A DNA stretch of 43,870 bases, taken from Neobacillus cucumis (lineage in GTDB: Bacteria; Bacillota; Bacilli; Bacillales; Cytobacillaceae). Made by a program: the position numbers and the translations under genes. The number at the start of each line of letters is the position of its first letter. Positions within the stretch are counted from its first letter, which is position 1. A model generated the notes under the pieces. That model did no database searches, was not told the origin of the DNA, and was given only the letters and a program-made list of their open reading frames with translations. Below are positions 7,847-16,531 of the stretch, one piece after another. The stretch covers positions 1 through 43,870 of the forward strand of contig NZ_JAFBEX010000034.1 of NCBI RefSeq assembly GCF_016908975.1. The letters run 5' to 3'.

Positions 7847-7970
7847 TTGTCTAGCTCTAGCGCCTAGCCCCTGGATGGTTTACATGCGCTCAGGAAATGA
7901 AGGCAAAAAACGCCTTCTTTTCCTGAGCGTCTTATGCTTGTCGGGGCTGTTCAAGGCGCTTACGCTTTTC
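7847..7970. repeat. palindromic intergenic repeat, copy 4
   Basis: Outer blocks TTGTCTAGCTCTAGCGCCTAG and TTCAAGGCGCTTACGCTTTTC flank an inner inverted repeat of 19 bp with two mismatches (7886-7904 with 7912-7930). The apical GAAGGC-A-run-GCCTTC part is shared with copies 2 and 3, but the middle of the stem is unrelated. Confidence 0.88.
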
Positions 7971-8057
7971 TTGAGACCTCTTATTTTATCATTGATTACT
8001 GATTATGGTAAGATAGTGTAAACTTGAGCAGTAAAAGAAATTTTAAATAGAAGAGTG

Positions 8058-10391
8058 ATGATTTTGAATCAATTGGAAAAAAGTCGATCCGATGCCCATG
8101 AGCAGCTTCAACTGTGGGAAAAGGAATTGGAGAAAAAAGGGTTTATTTTAAATGAGGCAAAACTTGTAACCGCTATTCGAGATGAACAAAGCCCTATCAC
8201 ACGGTCTAAACTATTAACGTTAGGGGCCATATCTAGACTTCACCATAATAAAGAAGATTCCATTGCTGAGGTATGGTTAGAAAAGGCCTTACAGCTTAAT
8301 CCGCATAATCAAAAAGCAAAAGAATATAGCATACAATCAGATTGGAAGAAATTCCAATATTTGTTAACACCTCTAACATTTCCATCAATGCGGGAAACAG
8401 ATAATCGAACTGCCAAAAAGAAAACGGCAGAAGAGTATATTGCGGTATGTAAGAATTTCTTAAATGAAGCAGATGAACATTTGCACGAATTACAAAAAAT
8501 GGTTGATACTGCTTCTAAGATGAACTTAATTGAACTTTTTCAAAGGTATGAAAAGCTAGCAGATTTACTTTCATCCGCGATTGAAGAAACAGGAAATTTA
8601 CTAAAAGCAGCAGAAGAATATAATCAATCCATTACGGGCGTTTTCCATACATCGACTTATTTTGATGAATTAAAATTGTATATGGGAAACTTAGAAGAAA
8701 TAAAGCAGCACTGGGAACAACTGTTTATTCAGGAAGAGATGCCTATTCCTGAGACTTTGGCAGCATTGGACCAACTGCAAAACATGGTTGGCATGAATTT
8801 AGTTAAAAAACGAGTGAATGATTTTTACCAGTTTTTAAAATACCAAAAACAACGTAAGGAACTGGGTTTTCAAATTAAAGACGAGCTTAGTCTTAATATG
8901 ATTTTAACTGGGAACCCTGGAACAGGAAAAACGACTTTAGCCAGATTGTTGGCAAAGATTTATTATGAATTAGGAGCATTACCTCGGGAAGAAGTCATTG
9001 AGACCAATCGCTCACAATTAGTTGGATCCTTCGTCGGACAAACGGAAGAAAATGTCCGAGCTATCGTTGAACGCTCAATTGGAGGCGTCTTATTTATTGA
9101 TGAAGCTTATAGTTTAAAACGTGAAGGTCAAACTGGAAACGATTATGGACAAGCAGCCATTGATACACTTGTTTCATTGATGACAAGCAAGGAATATGGC
9201 GGCAAGTTCGCGGTCATTTTAGCTGGTTACCCTGATGAGATGAGAAGCTTTATTAATGCGAATCCAGGTCTGAGAAGCCGATTCCCGCAATCTAATTTTA
9301 TTCATTTGCCTAATTACTCAAATGAGGAATTAATTCAAATTGCTGAACTTGTAGCAGCTGAAAATGACTATCTTCTAACAGAAGAATCAAAAATAGAAAT
9401 TCATCTTCGACTTGAAAAAGAACGTGTTGATGACACATTTGGTAACGCGCGAACGGTCCACAACATTGTTTTAGATGCTATTTTTAAAAAAGGGGCCAAG
9501 ACCCCCGTTGAGGATAGAGATATTTTGGATATGATGCTGCTTGACAAAGAAGATTTTCAAATTGAAAAAGAGACTGTTTCTGAATCCCCTCAGGAACAGC
9601 TTAATCAATTAATAGGTTTAAGCTCTTTAAAATTAGAACTAAGGAAGCTTATTTCATTTGTCAAAATGCAACAATTTAGAAGAAAAAGGGGTCTTCCCAC
9701 AGTACCGATTCAACTCCATGCTGTTTTTACAGGGAATCCGGGGACAGGGAAAACAACAGTCGCAAAAATCTACGCAGAGTTTTTAAAGGAATGTGGAATT
9801 TTAAAACGGGGGCATCTGATTGTTTCTAGCAGGGCTGATTTTGTGGCCGGATATGTTGGGCAAACTGCCGGAAAAACGAAGAAAAAAGTGAAGGAAGCAT
9901 TGGGCGGAGTTCTTTTCATCGATGAAGCCTACTCACTACTCGGTCAAACGACCGGTGATTTTGGGAAAGAGGTCATTGATACACTTGTCGATGAAATGAC
10001 AAAGCAAAATGAAAATCTAGTCATCATTTTAGCGGGTTATTCAAATGAAATGAATCAACTGCTCGAAAGCAATCCTGGGCTTCGTTCTCGTTTTAAGAAA
10101 TTTTTCCAATTTCCTGACTATACAAACGAAGAATTGCTAGATATAATGTCTAATTATGCTGAAAAGTACCAATATATACTAACTGAAAACGCTAAAAACC
10201 TATTGCTTCAAACTATGGAAGATGAAAGTTTCAAAGGGAATGGTCGCTTTGCTACCAATTTAGTGGATGAAATGATACAAGCACAGGCCTTACGGTTAAT
10301 GGAGGAAGAAGAAGAAGATAGCCTTTTAGAAAAAGCGATGTTTCTCGAGGTAGAAGATGTAGAAAAAGTACTAGGAAGAACTTCATATTGA
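8058..10391 (+). CDS. double-AAA+ CbxX/SpoVK-like ATPase
   Basis: The protein has about 777 residues. A helical N-terminal part (about 1-240, with a TPR-like stretch early on) is followed by two CbxX/CfqX-type AAA+ modules. The first has GNPGTGKT near 286 and LFIDEAYS near 346. The second has GNPGTGKT near 560 and LFIDEAYS near 620. Both keep arginine-finger segments (NPGLRSRF). B. subtilis SpoVK has only one such module, so this is a two-module relative. It lies between tlp and yneP, so a sporulation role is plausible. The start is uncertain: GTG 8055, ATG 8058, or TTG 8064, which has the best spacing from AGAAGAG. Confidence 0.88.
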   Translation: MILNQLEKSRSDAHEQLQLWEKELEKKGFILNEAKLVTAIRDEQSPITRSKLLTLGAISRLHHNKEDSIAEVWLEKALQLNPHNQKAKEYSIQSDWKKFQYLLTPLTFPSMRETDNRTAKKKTAEEYIAVCKNFLNEADEHLHELQKMVDTASKMNLIELFQRYEKLADLLSSAIEETGNLLKAAEEYNQSITGVFHTSTYFDELKLYMGNLEEIKQHWEQLFIQEEMPIPETLAALDQLQNMVGMNLVKKRVNDFYQFLKYQKQRKELGFQIKDELSLNMILTGNPGTGKTTLARLLAKIYYELGALPREEVIETNRSQLVGSFVGQTEENVRAIVERSIGGVLFIDEAYSLKREGQTGNDYGQAAIDTLVSLMTSKEYGGKFAVILAGYPDEMRSFINANPGLRSRFPQSNFIHLPNYSNEELIQIAELVAAENDYLLTEESKIEIHLRLEKERVDDTFGNARTVHNIVLDAIFKKGAKTPVEDRDILDMMLLDKEDFQIEKETVSESPQEQLNQLIGLSSLKLELRKLISFVKMQQFRRKRGLPTVPIQLHAVFTGNPGTGKTTVAKIYAEFLKECGILKRGHLIVSSRADFVAGYVGQTAGKTKKKVKEALGGVLFIDEAYSLLGQTTGDFGKEVIDTLVDEMTKQNENLVIILAGYSNEMNQLLESNPGLRSRFKKFFQFPDYTNEELLDIMSNYAEKYQYILTENAKNLLLQTMEDESFKGNGRFATNLVDEMIQAQALRLMEEEEEDSLLEKAMFLEVEDVEKVLGRTSY

Positions 10392-10412
10392 GGAATGAAA
10401 GGAACTTATAGA

Positions 10413-10841
10413 GTGGAAAATTATTTTGTTTCAACGAGAGAAATCCAATTGTATTATGCAGATACTGATATGATGGGTGTCATTTATCATGCCAATTATT
10501 TAAAATTTTTTGAACTTGGAAGGACTGGGTTTATTGAGGACATAGGCTATAGCTATCTTGCTATGGAAGAATCCGGTTACTTTGCTCCTGTTTATGATAT
10601 TCAAATAACGTACAAAAAACCATTACGGTATGGTGATAAAGCCTTTGTAAAAACTTGGGTTTCTTTAAATGATGGTATCAAAACGGTATATTCTTACACA
10701 ATCGTAAATGGCAACGATGAAGTTTGTGCAGAAGGTACTTCCACACACATTATTGTGAAAAAAGATAATTTTAAACCGACCTCCTTTAAAAAGGCTTTTC
10801 CTGAATGGTACTTAAAATATGAGGAAATCAAGAAAAAATAA
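10413..10841 (+). CDS. yneP: 4-hydroxybenzoyl-CoA-type (YbgC-like) thioesterase
   Basis: Single hotdog-fold domain with the motif YYADTDMMGVIYHANYLKFFE, which holds the catalytic Asp and HAxY of YbgC/FadM-type acyl-CoA thioesterases. The acyl substrate is unknown. I chose GTG 10413 because AAAGGA lies 9 bases upstream. An in-frame ATG at 10395 has its GAGGA directly abutting and starts 4 bases after the preceding stop. Position between the AAA+ gene and yneQ fits yneP. It is probably co-transcribed with the ATPase gene, given the tight spacing. Confidence 0.88.
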   Translation: MENYFVSTREIQLYYADTDMMGVIYHANYLKFFELGRTGFIEDIGYSYLAMEESGYFAPVYDIQITYKKPLRYGDKAFVKTWVSLNDGIKTVYSYTIVNGNDEVCAEGTSTHIIVKKDNFKPTSFKKAFPEWYLKYEEIKKK

Positions 10842-10885
10842 TGGCTTTCTATGGCTGCATTTCCAACTAGGAATGAGGTGATGAT

Positions 10886-11197
10886 TTGGCCTTTGGAATT
10901 AAAAGACATGAACTAAGAGAATGGAAACAGAAAATTGATCAAGGTGACATTGCTTTTTTAACTCATTATTGGTTGGATGACCGTTTTCCTGACTGTAAGA
11001 CGGTGACCAAAGTAGGGTGCCAAGACATCGAAAAATTAGCAGAATGGGGCAAAAAATACGGGTTAAAGAAAGAATGAATCCATCATCGAAAGGATGGCTA
11101 CTCCCATTTTGATTTACTGGGTCATATCCAAAGCGAAATTTTACAAAAAGAAGGTTTTATGGGACACCTTTATAAAAATAAAAACAAGCATACTTGA
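10886..11197 (+). pseudogene. yneQ: yneQ with an in-frame TGA at codon 64
   Basis: A TTG start with GAGGTGATGA upstream begins MAFGIKRHELREWKQKI, typical of YneQ. The frame reads to KYGLKKE and meets TGA (11075-11077). The same frame then stays open for 39 more codons (IHHRKDGYSHFDLLGHIQ...) to a TGA at 11195-11197. As I remember it, B. subtilis YneQ is about 99 residues and continues through a similar region, with Trp likely at the TGA. So a TGG-to-TGA change is the simplest reading. Alternatives are sequencing error or UGA readthrough. The product is of unknown function. Confidence 0.7.
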
Positions 11198-11227
11198 TGA
11201 GTAAAAATATCAAGTATGCTTGTTTTT
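11180..11227. terminator. strong bidirectional terminator
   Basis: A perfect 19-bp stem (11180-11198 with 11209-11227) has A-runs and T-runs at its ends. It serves the yneP/yneQ transcripts on + and the CapA gene on -. The distal yneQ stop codon lies inside its left arm. Confidence 0.93.
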
Positions 11228-11229
11228 GA

Positions 11230-12387
11230 TTATTGCAGCCATTGGTACATATGCTTTTGAATTTCTTCATACTTGGCTTGAGCGTTTGTCAGCCCAAATG
11301 AACCAGCCTTTTCAAGAGGTACGACCCGAAAGCTATGATTCTTTTGACTGCTTACATACATTGGTGTAAAAAGGGGATTGGAAATCTCAATCATGCTGCC
11401 GTTCCTGGAAACCTGTTTGGTGATATCAATGGTAGCTAATCCACCAATATCTCTGTTTTTGCCACGCTGTCCAGAAATAAAATTTCCTAAAGAATAGATG
11501 ACAAACGATTTTCTACCATCTCTTGTCTTGATCCATTCCATCGGCTCTAGAACATGTGGATGAGAGCCAAAGATAATATCTACCCCTTCATTTGCAAGAA
11601 ACTGAGCTAAATCCTTTTGATCTTTGCTCGGTATGGGTTGATATTCATTGCCCCAGTGAATACTCATTACTACCACATCTGAATTATCTTTTGCTCGCGC
11701 TATTTCTGATTTCATCGCATTTTTATTAATGATATTAACCAGATAGTCTTTCCCTTTGGGAATTGGAATTCCGTTTGTTCCATATGTATAGGCTAGAAAG
11801 GCGATTCTAATTCCATTCGAATTGATGATTCGTAACTTTTGGCGGTCCGCTGGATCAATAGAGCTGCCAACATGCGGTAAACCGATGTGGTCAAGGTATG
11901 ATAATTCTAAACGAATTCCCTGTTCTCCCTTATCTAAGGCGTGATTATTGGCAGTTGAAACAATATCAACGCCTGAATGCGCGAGTGCATTTGCTACTTG
12001 GAAAGGGCTATTAAACCTTGGATAACCAGACAATCCTAGCTCTTTACCTCCCAAGATACTTTCTTGATTAGCTGTGAGGATGTCTGGTTTTTCTAGAATC
12101 GATTTTACCTGCTCGAAGATTGGATCAAAATTATAGTCGGCACCGTTAACAGCATCCTGGTAGACCGGACTATGAATGAGGATATCACCAATAGCTCCTA
12201 CTGTTATTTTTTTTGTAAGAGTTGGGTCTCGATCAACATTAAATAGTGGACGTAATGAATGTTCCTGGACACGATAAATTTTATTCCCTGCACTTGTGCT
12301 CTGCTTCTGCTGTATGATTAGGACCGTTGAAATTGCAATACAACCAAAAATAATGAACATAGAAGGTAATAAGGTCTTTTTCTTCAT
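11230..12387 (-). CDS. CapA/PgsA-family metallophosphatase-like membrane protein
   Basis: The 385-residue protein has an N-terminal membrane anchor (about residues 6-25) and a CapA-type calcineurin-like domain. Visible metal-site motifs are GAIGDILIH, TANQESILGG, STANNHALDKG, MSIHWGNEY and FGSHPHVLEPME. The family includes PgsA/CapA of poly-gamma-glutamate capsule synthesis, but no capB, capC or capE genes are nearby, so the role here is open. The start at 12387 follows AAAGGAGAGCTT, preferable to a TTG 21 bases upstream. It ends at the shared terminator 11180-11227. Confidence 0.85.
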   Translation of the reverse strand: MKKKTLLPSMFIIFGCIAISTVLIIQQKQSTSAGNKIYRVQEHSLRPLFNVDRDPTLTKKITVGAIGDILIHSPVYQDAVNGADYNFDPIFEQVKSILEKPDILTANQESILGGKELGLSGYPRFNSPFQVANALAHSGVDIVSTANNHALDKGEQGIRLELSYLDHIGLPHVGSSIDPADRQKLRIINSNGIRIAFLAYTYGTNGIPIPKGKDYLVNIINKNAMKSEIARAKDNSDVVVMSIHWGNEYQPIPSKDQKDLAQFLANEGVDIIFGSHPHVLEPMEWIKTRDGRKSFVIYSLGNFISGQRGKNRDIGGLATIDITKQVSRNGSMIEISNPLFTPMYVSSQKNHSFRVVPLEKAGSFGLTNAQAKYEEIQKHMYQWLQ

Positions 12388-12492
12388 AAGCTCTCCTTTA
12401 TCAAGCAAACTGAAAGCAGATTATTTTTCTCTCCTTAGTCATACTATATTATATTTAAATATAAATTTACATTTATTATTTATTATTTAAAC

Positions 12493-12529
12493 AAAAAAAG
12501 CTATAAAAGAGAGCAAGCCCTTTTATAGC
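12493..12529 (-). terminator. plsY terminator
   Basis: On the minus strand GCTATAAAAG/CTTTTATAGC form a stem followed by a T-run (plus-strand As at 12493-12499). Confidence 0.87.
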
Positions 12530-13122
12530 CATTTTATTTTTGGTTCTGTCTTATTTCTTATTCTTTTAATATTTGCCCTGTGGCGGTATATGACAAATGA
12601 CACTAACAACACTATCACGATTAATAACGGGATATTCCAATTAATGACTAATCCTGATATAACGGTATACAAAACAGCAGTAATGCCTGCAATAATTGAT
12701 GATAGTGAAACATATTTGGTTATGTATAAACTAATAAAGAATACCACGATAACCGTCAAAAACATATACGGAGCTGCAAACAATACGACTCCGCCAGATG
12801 TTGCGACTGCCTTTCCACCACGAAATCCGGCAAAGATTGGATAGGTATGACCTATTACCGCAAAAATCCCAGCCAATAATGGATTTATATCCAAATGGAA
12901 GAGTACAGGAAGAGCAGCTGCTAACGTGCCTTTCAGGATGTCCGCAATCGTTACCGTTAAACCCGCTTTTACACCAAGTGTTCGAAACGTATTTGTACCA
13001 CCTAAATTTCCGCTACCATGTTCACGGATATCGATTTTGTAAAATGTCTTCCCTACTATTAAGCCTGATGGAATGGAACCCAGCAAATACGCGAGGATCA
13101 AAACCAAAATAATTTGAACCAT
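12523..13122 (-). CDS. plsY: acyl-phosphate glycerol-3-phosphate acyltransferase
   Basis: The 199-residue polytopic membrane protein has the three PlsY motifs: LLGSIPSGLIVGK at the N terminus, HGSGNLGGTNTFRTLG, and FRGGKAVATSGG. It transfers acyl groups from acyl-phosphate to glycerol-3-phosphate, the first step of phospholipid synthesis. AGAAGGAGAAATTGTG precedes the ATG. It is divergent from the regulator gene at 13480. Upstream of parE/parC, it matches yneS of B. subtilis. Confidence 0.95.
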   Translation of the reverse strand: MVQIILVLILAYLLGSIPSGLIVGKTFYKIDIREHGSGNLGGTNTFRTLGVKAGLTVTIADILKGTLAAALPVLFHLDINPLLAGIFAVIGHTYPIFAGFRGGKAVATSGGVVLFAAPYMFLTVIVVFFISLYITKYVSLSSIIAGITAVLYTVISGLVINWNIPLLIVIVLLVSFVIYRHRANIKRIRNKTEPKIKWL

Positions 13123-13350
13123 TCACAATTTCTCCTTCTATTAAGATCCAGTTCTTCTATTTTACCATGGATTTGCAAAAAAACACTAAACTTTCATCGA
13201 TAACGTCCAAAAGAGACTAGAAATTAATGAAATTTAATTTAATAGATCATTAATCCCGTGAGATTTCTCCTGTTTAAGGCTAAAGTTAGAACAAATAAGG
13301 TCAAATTTATTACAAATATATGGAGAATTTAGAAACGGTTGATAAAGCAA

Positions 13351-13379
13351 TTGAATGAGCTGAAATGTGCACCTATAAT
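13351..13379 (+). promoter_or_regulatory. SigA-type promoter before the REC-GGDEF gene
   Basis: TTGAAT (13351-13356), exactly 17 bp, then a perfect TATAAT (13374-13379). Transcription would start near 13386, about 20 bases before a terminator-like hairpin. The remaining part of the 13123-13350 gap shows no gene. Confidence 0.7.
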
Positions 13380-13405
13380 TAAGAAAAATCTATCTAATAC
13401 ATAAA

Positions 13406-13445
13406 AAAACCGACCAGGTTGAAATAGTTAAGGTCGGTTTTCTTA
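13406..13445. terminator. terminator-like hairpin in the leader of the REC-GGDEF gene
   Basis: A perfect 10-bp stem (AAAACCGACC, 13406-13415, with GGTCGGTTTT, 13432-13441) has a 16-base loop and TTTTCTT after it. It lies between a good promoter and the start codon at 13480, so it may be an attenuator. On the minus strand the tail is also T-rich, but no minus gene ends here. Confidence 0.65.
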
Positions 13446-13479
13446 CATAATCAAAACGTTGGATGAGGTGATTATCCTT

Positions 13480-14784
13480 ATGGCAAGAAGTGTCTTGCAA
13501 TATCTTAAATACCAATACCCAGAAATAAGAGTTTTATATGTGGAAGATGAAAAGTTTTCCCGAGAAAAACTTCTTCGGGTTTTAAATCGCCGCTTTGCAC
13601 ATATCCATGTCGCTATCGATGGCGTAGAGGGTTTGCAACTCTATCAAAAATATAAACCAGATTTAATCATTGCTGATATAAAGATGAATCAGATGAGCGG
13701 TTTAGAGATGATTAAGAAAATCCGTGCCCAAAATGAAAAGGTACAAGTGATTGTTACAACCGCATATGAGGATAATGAATTTTTTGTTCAATCGATTGAA
13801 AACAATGTAAACCATTATATATTAAAACCAATTGATTTAGATTTATTTCTTCAAGCAATCCAAAAATCTGTTTATCAGATTCAATTGGAAAAAGAGTTGG
13901 AAAAACAAAAGAATCTAACCAGGACTATACTTGATTTCCAAGATAATCTCATTTTTGTCATAGAAGATGACAATATTGTTGAATGGAATCAAGCTTTTAC
14001 CACTATCACTGGGATTGGGATACACACCAATCATTCATCAAGCTATCAAAGTCAATTGCTTTCAAGTTTTTTTGTCGAGGATCCTCACTATTTTTATCCT
14101 AAAGATAAAACTCGTTGGATTGAGGAATTTTTAGCTACAGGGAAAACAAGCGCTAAAATCCGCTGGATATCTTCTCTCGGAAATGACTATAACTATGTCA
14201 TGAAAGCGGGAACGATACCTGGTTCTAAACAAATCTTATTTGTCCTTACTGATATTACAGATTTAGAGAGAGAAAGCTGGCATAAGAAACACTTAGCCAT
14301 GCTCGACCCATTAACGAGCAGTTATACACGACAAAAATTCAAGGACATTTTAGTGAATGAGATGAGACGTACCGAACGATTTGATCGAGCATTCTCACTC
14401 ATTCTGATGGATATTGATGTCTTTCATACTTTAAATGGACATTTTGGTCAGACAGCAGGAGATCAAATATTAATCACCGTCTCTACCATTGTCCAGCAGC
14501 GGATTCGTGAATGTGATATCTTTGCCCGCTGGGGTGGCGAGGAGTTCATTCTTCTAGTCCCTGAGACCAATGGAAAAGAGGCTGTATTACTTGCGGAATC
14601 GATTCGTTCGATCATTGAAAAATACCCATTTCCCCATATCGGACAGGTTACGTGCAGTTTTGGAGTTTCCGAATTTGCTCCGGGAAAAACAAAAAATGAA
14701 CTGCTTTTAGAGTTAGAAAAAGCACTTGCTTTTTCAAAAGCTAATGGACGAAATCGCGTAACATTATTCACCGAAGAACTTTAA
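13480..14784 (+). CDS. REC-PAS-like-GGDEF response regulator (diguanylate cyclase)
   Basis: The 434-residue protein has a receiver domain (about 15-130) with acidic pocket VEDE, phospho-acceptor Asp66 in IIADIKM, and KPID. A middle PAS-like region (about 150-265) follows, then a GGDEF domain. The active motif is GGEEF (352-356), preceded by an inhibitory RxxD site (Arg343-Asp346). It should make cyclic-di-GMP from two GTP and be product-inhibited. The start at ATG 13480 has GAGGTGATT upstream; TTG 13459 is less likely. It lies 13 bases before a histidine kinase gene, so the two probably form one signalling unit. Leader attenuation is possible. Confidence 0.9.
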   Translation: MARSVLQYLKYQYPEIRVLYVEDEKFSREKLLRVLNRRFAHIHVAIDGVEGLQLYQKYKPDLIIADIKMNQMSGLEMIKKIRAQNEKVQVIVTTAYEDNEFFVQSIENNVNHYILKPIDLDLFLQAIQKSVYQIQLEKELEKQKNLTRTILDFQDNLIFVIEDDNIVEWNQAFTTITGIGIHTNHSSSYQSQLLSSFFVEDPHYFYPKDKTRWIEEFLATGKTSAKIRWISSLGNDYNYVMKAGTIPGSKQILFVLTDITDLERESWHKKHLAMLDPLTSSYTRQKFKDILVNEMRRTERFDRAFSLILMDIDVFHTLNGHFGQTAGDQILITVSTIVQQRIRECDIFARWGGEEFILLVPETNGKEAVLLAESIRSIIEKYPFPHIGQVTCSFGVSEFAPGKTKNELLLELEKALAFSKANGRNRVTLFTEEL

Positions 14785-14797
14785 GGGAGTGGTTAAC

Positions 14798-15718
14798 TTG
14801 TTATTAATATATATTTCCATTGCATTAGTGTTTGGGTATATTATTTTGACCATTTCCTTGTCTGCATTTAAAAGTCGCATATTATTAAAAAAGCTGCAAG
14901 AGAGTGAAAAAAGCTATCGGGACTTGGCAGAGAGATACGAAGCGATTAATCGAAATTTAGAAAAAAAAATTCAGGATGAAGTAGAAAAAAATAGACAAAA
15001 GGATCATCTCCTCATCCAGCATTCTAGACTTGCTGCGATGGGAGAAATGATTGCTAGTATTGGTCATCAATGGCGGCAGCCCTTAAACAGTTTATCGCTT
15101 ACCATTCAAGATGTAAGGGAGGAATTTGAATTCGGTCAGTTGGATGAAATTTATATCAACAATTTCACCAAGGAAAGTATGATTCAAATTAAACATATGT
15201 CCCGTACCATCAATGATTTTCATAAATTCTACAAACCGAACAACGAAAAAATCCCTTTTTCAATTGGAAGTTCCATTGAGGATGCCTTGTCTATTTTTTC
15301 ATCAAGTCTCAAATATTATGGAATTGAGATGGAATTTGAATACCGTGGTCAACTTATGGCATATGGGTATCCAAACGAATATAGTCAAGTGGTGTTAAAT
15401 ATTTTAACCAATGCTCGTGATGCTTTTATTCAAAAGGATATCAACAATCGTCATATAAAGATTCAACTTGACGAATCAAAGGAATTCATTACAGCGGTTT
15501 TCACGGATAATGCGGGGGGAATTGAGCCTTCTCTTCTTGAAAAAATATTTGATCCCTATTTTACGACCAGACCGCAAGGAACCGGTCTAGGGCTATATAT
15601 GACAAAAATCATTTTAGAAAATATGAACGGATTAGTAACAGTTGAAAACCATGAGGATGGTGCCTGTTTTTGTCTCTCCGTTCCAAAGTTAAAAGAGGAA
15701 GTAAAATCTGTTTCTTAA
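14798..15718 (+). CDS. membrane-anchored sensor histidine kinase
   Basis: The 306-residue protein has one N-terminal membrane helix (about 2-22), a coiled coil (about 30-70) and a kinase core. The H-box is ASIGHQWRQPLNSL (His90). The ATP-binding domain has N-box NILTNARDAF, G1 DNAGGI and G2 GTGLGLYMT. The HQWRQPL variant is more familiar from proteobacterial and campylobacterial kinases than from core Bacillus kinases. It has no extracytoplasmic sensor domain, so the signal is unclear. TTG 14798 is chosen because AAGGGAG lies 8 bases upstream. A GTG at 14789 overlaps that site. Confidence 0.88.
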   Translation: MLLIYISIALVFGYIILTISLSAFKSRILLKKLQESEKSYRDLAERYEAINRNLEKKIQDEVEKNRQKDHLLIQHSRLAAMGEMIASIGHQWRQPLNSLSLTIQDVREEFEFGQLDEIYINNFTKESMIQIKHMSRTINDFHKFYKPNNEKIPFSIGSSIEDALSIFSSSLKYYGIEMEFEYRGQLMAYGYPNEYSQVVLNILTNARDAFIQKDINNRHIKIQLDESKEFITAVFTDNAGGIEPSLLEKIFDPYFTTRPQGTGLGLYMTKIILENMNGLVTVENHEDGACFCLSVPKLKEEVKSVS

Positions 15719-15721
15719 GTT

Positions 15722-15749
15722 AAGCTCTCTATTTTTTAGGGAGCTTTTT
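15722..15749 (+). terminator. terminator of the REC-GGDEF/kinase unit
   Basis: AAGCTCTC/GGGAGCTT stem with a 9-base loop, then five Ts. Confidence 0.82.
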
Positions 15750-15827
15750 GAGTTTGCAAGCGTTTTATTATGGTTTTTATTGACAAAAGGGGTAAAATAA
15801 AGATATTAAACCCAAGGAGTGGTCCTA

Positions 15828-16241
15828 ATGGCAATTGAAATTCCTAGACGGGAAGAAATAGGCGCTATATTAAATAAAGCAAAAAGAATTGCAGTGGTGG
15901 GGCTAAGTGATAATCCAGCAAAGGCCTCCTACCAGGTTTCAGAGGTTATGCAAAATGCTGGTTATGAAATCATCCCGGTTAATCCAGCTGTCGATCAAGT
16001 TTTAGGTGTCAAAGCTGTCGCTTCTTTAAAAGATATTGAAGGGCATGTTGATATCGTCAACGTATTCCGCCGTTCCGAACAATTGTTCGATGTTGCGAAA
16101 GAATTTGACGAGATTGATGCGGATGTATATTGGGCGCAGCTGGGGCTTGCCAACGAAGAAGCATATGACTTTTTAAAAGCAAAGGGATATACCGTCATCA
16201 TGGATCGCTGTATTAAAATTGAATATGCTATGACAAGATAA
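15828..16241 (+). CDS. yneT: CoA-binding domain protein YneT
   Basis: The 137-residue protein has a single Rossmann-like CoA-binding domain: AKRIAVVGLSDNPAKASYQV near the N terminus, then IIPVNPAVDQVLG and a C-terminal MDRCIKIEY. It resembles the CoA-binding part of succinyl-CoA synthetase alpha and YccU/YneT proteins. The biological role is not established. ATG 15828 is preferred to GTG 15819, which overlaps the AAGGAG ribosome site. It stands just upstream of parE, as in B. subtilis. Confidence 0.9.
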   Translation: MAIEIPRREEIGAILNKAKRIAVVGLSDNPAKASYQVSEVMQNAGYEIIPVNPAVDQVLGVKAVASLKDIEGHVDIVNVFRRSEQLFDVAKEFDEIDADVYWAQLGLANEEAYDFLKAKGYTVIMDRCIKIEYAMTR

Positions 16242-16270
16242 AAACTGCTAATTTTTAGCAGTTTTTTTTT
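16241..16270 (+). terminator. yneT terminator
   Basis: AAAACTGCTA/TAGCAGTTTT stem followed by a long T-run. Confidence 0.88.
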
Positions 16271-16481
16271 CGTTTTTCAGCTTAAAATGCACTAAAATTG
16301 TTTTACAAAAATATGTTGTTTTTGATTAGATATTTGCCAAATCGAAATAAATCGCTACAATAAAGCATAGACGCCACAAGAAGTTGTGTTAAAATAAGGG
16401 TGGCAAACATTAGTTCTATTGGATAATTTTAAAGGATAAATGACTCTTTTAAACGAATGTTATACTAAATAATTAGTTGAA

Positions 16482-16501
16482 AATGGCGGAGAGCGCCATT
16501 T
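16482..16501 (+). promoter_or_regulatory. hairpin in the parE leader
   Basis: AAATGGCG-gagag-CGCCATTT is a perfect 8-bp stem placed about 30 bases before the parE start. It has no T-run, so it may shape the leader rather than terminate. Confidence 0.45.
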
Positions 16502-16531
16502 ATGTTTTTTAGGTATGAAAGGGGTATTTTA

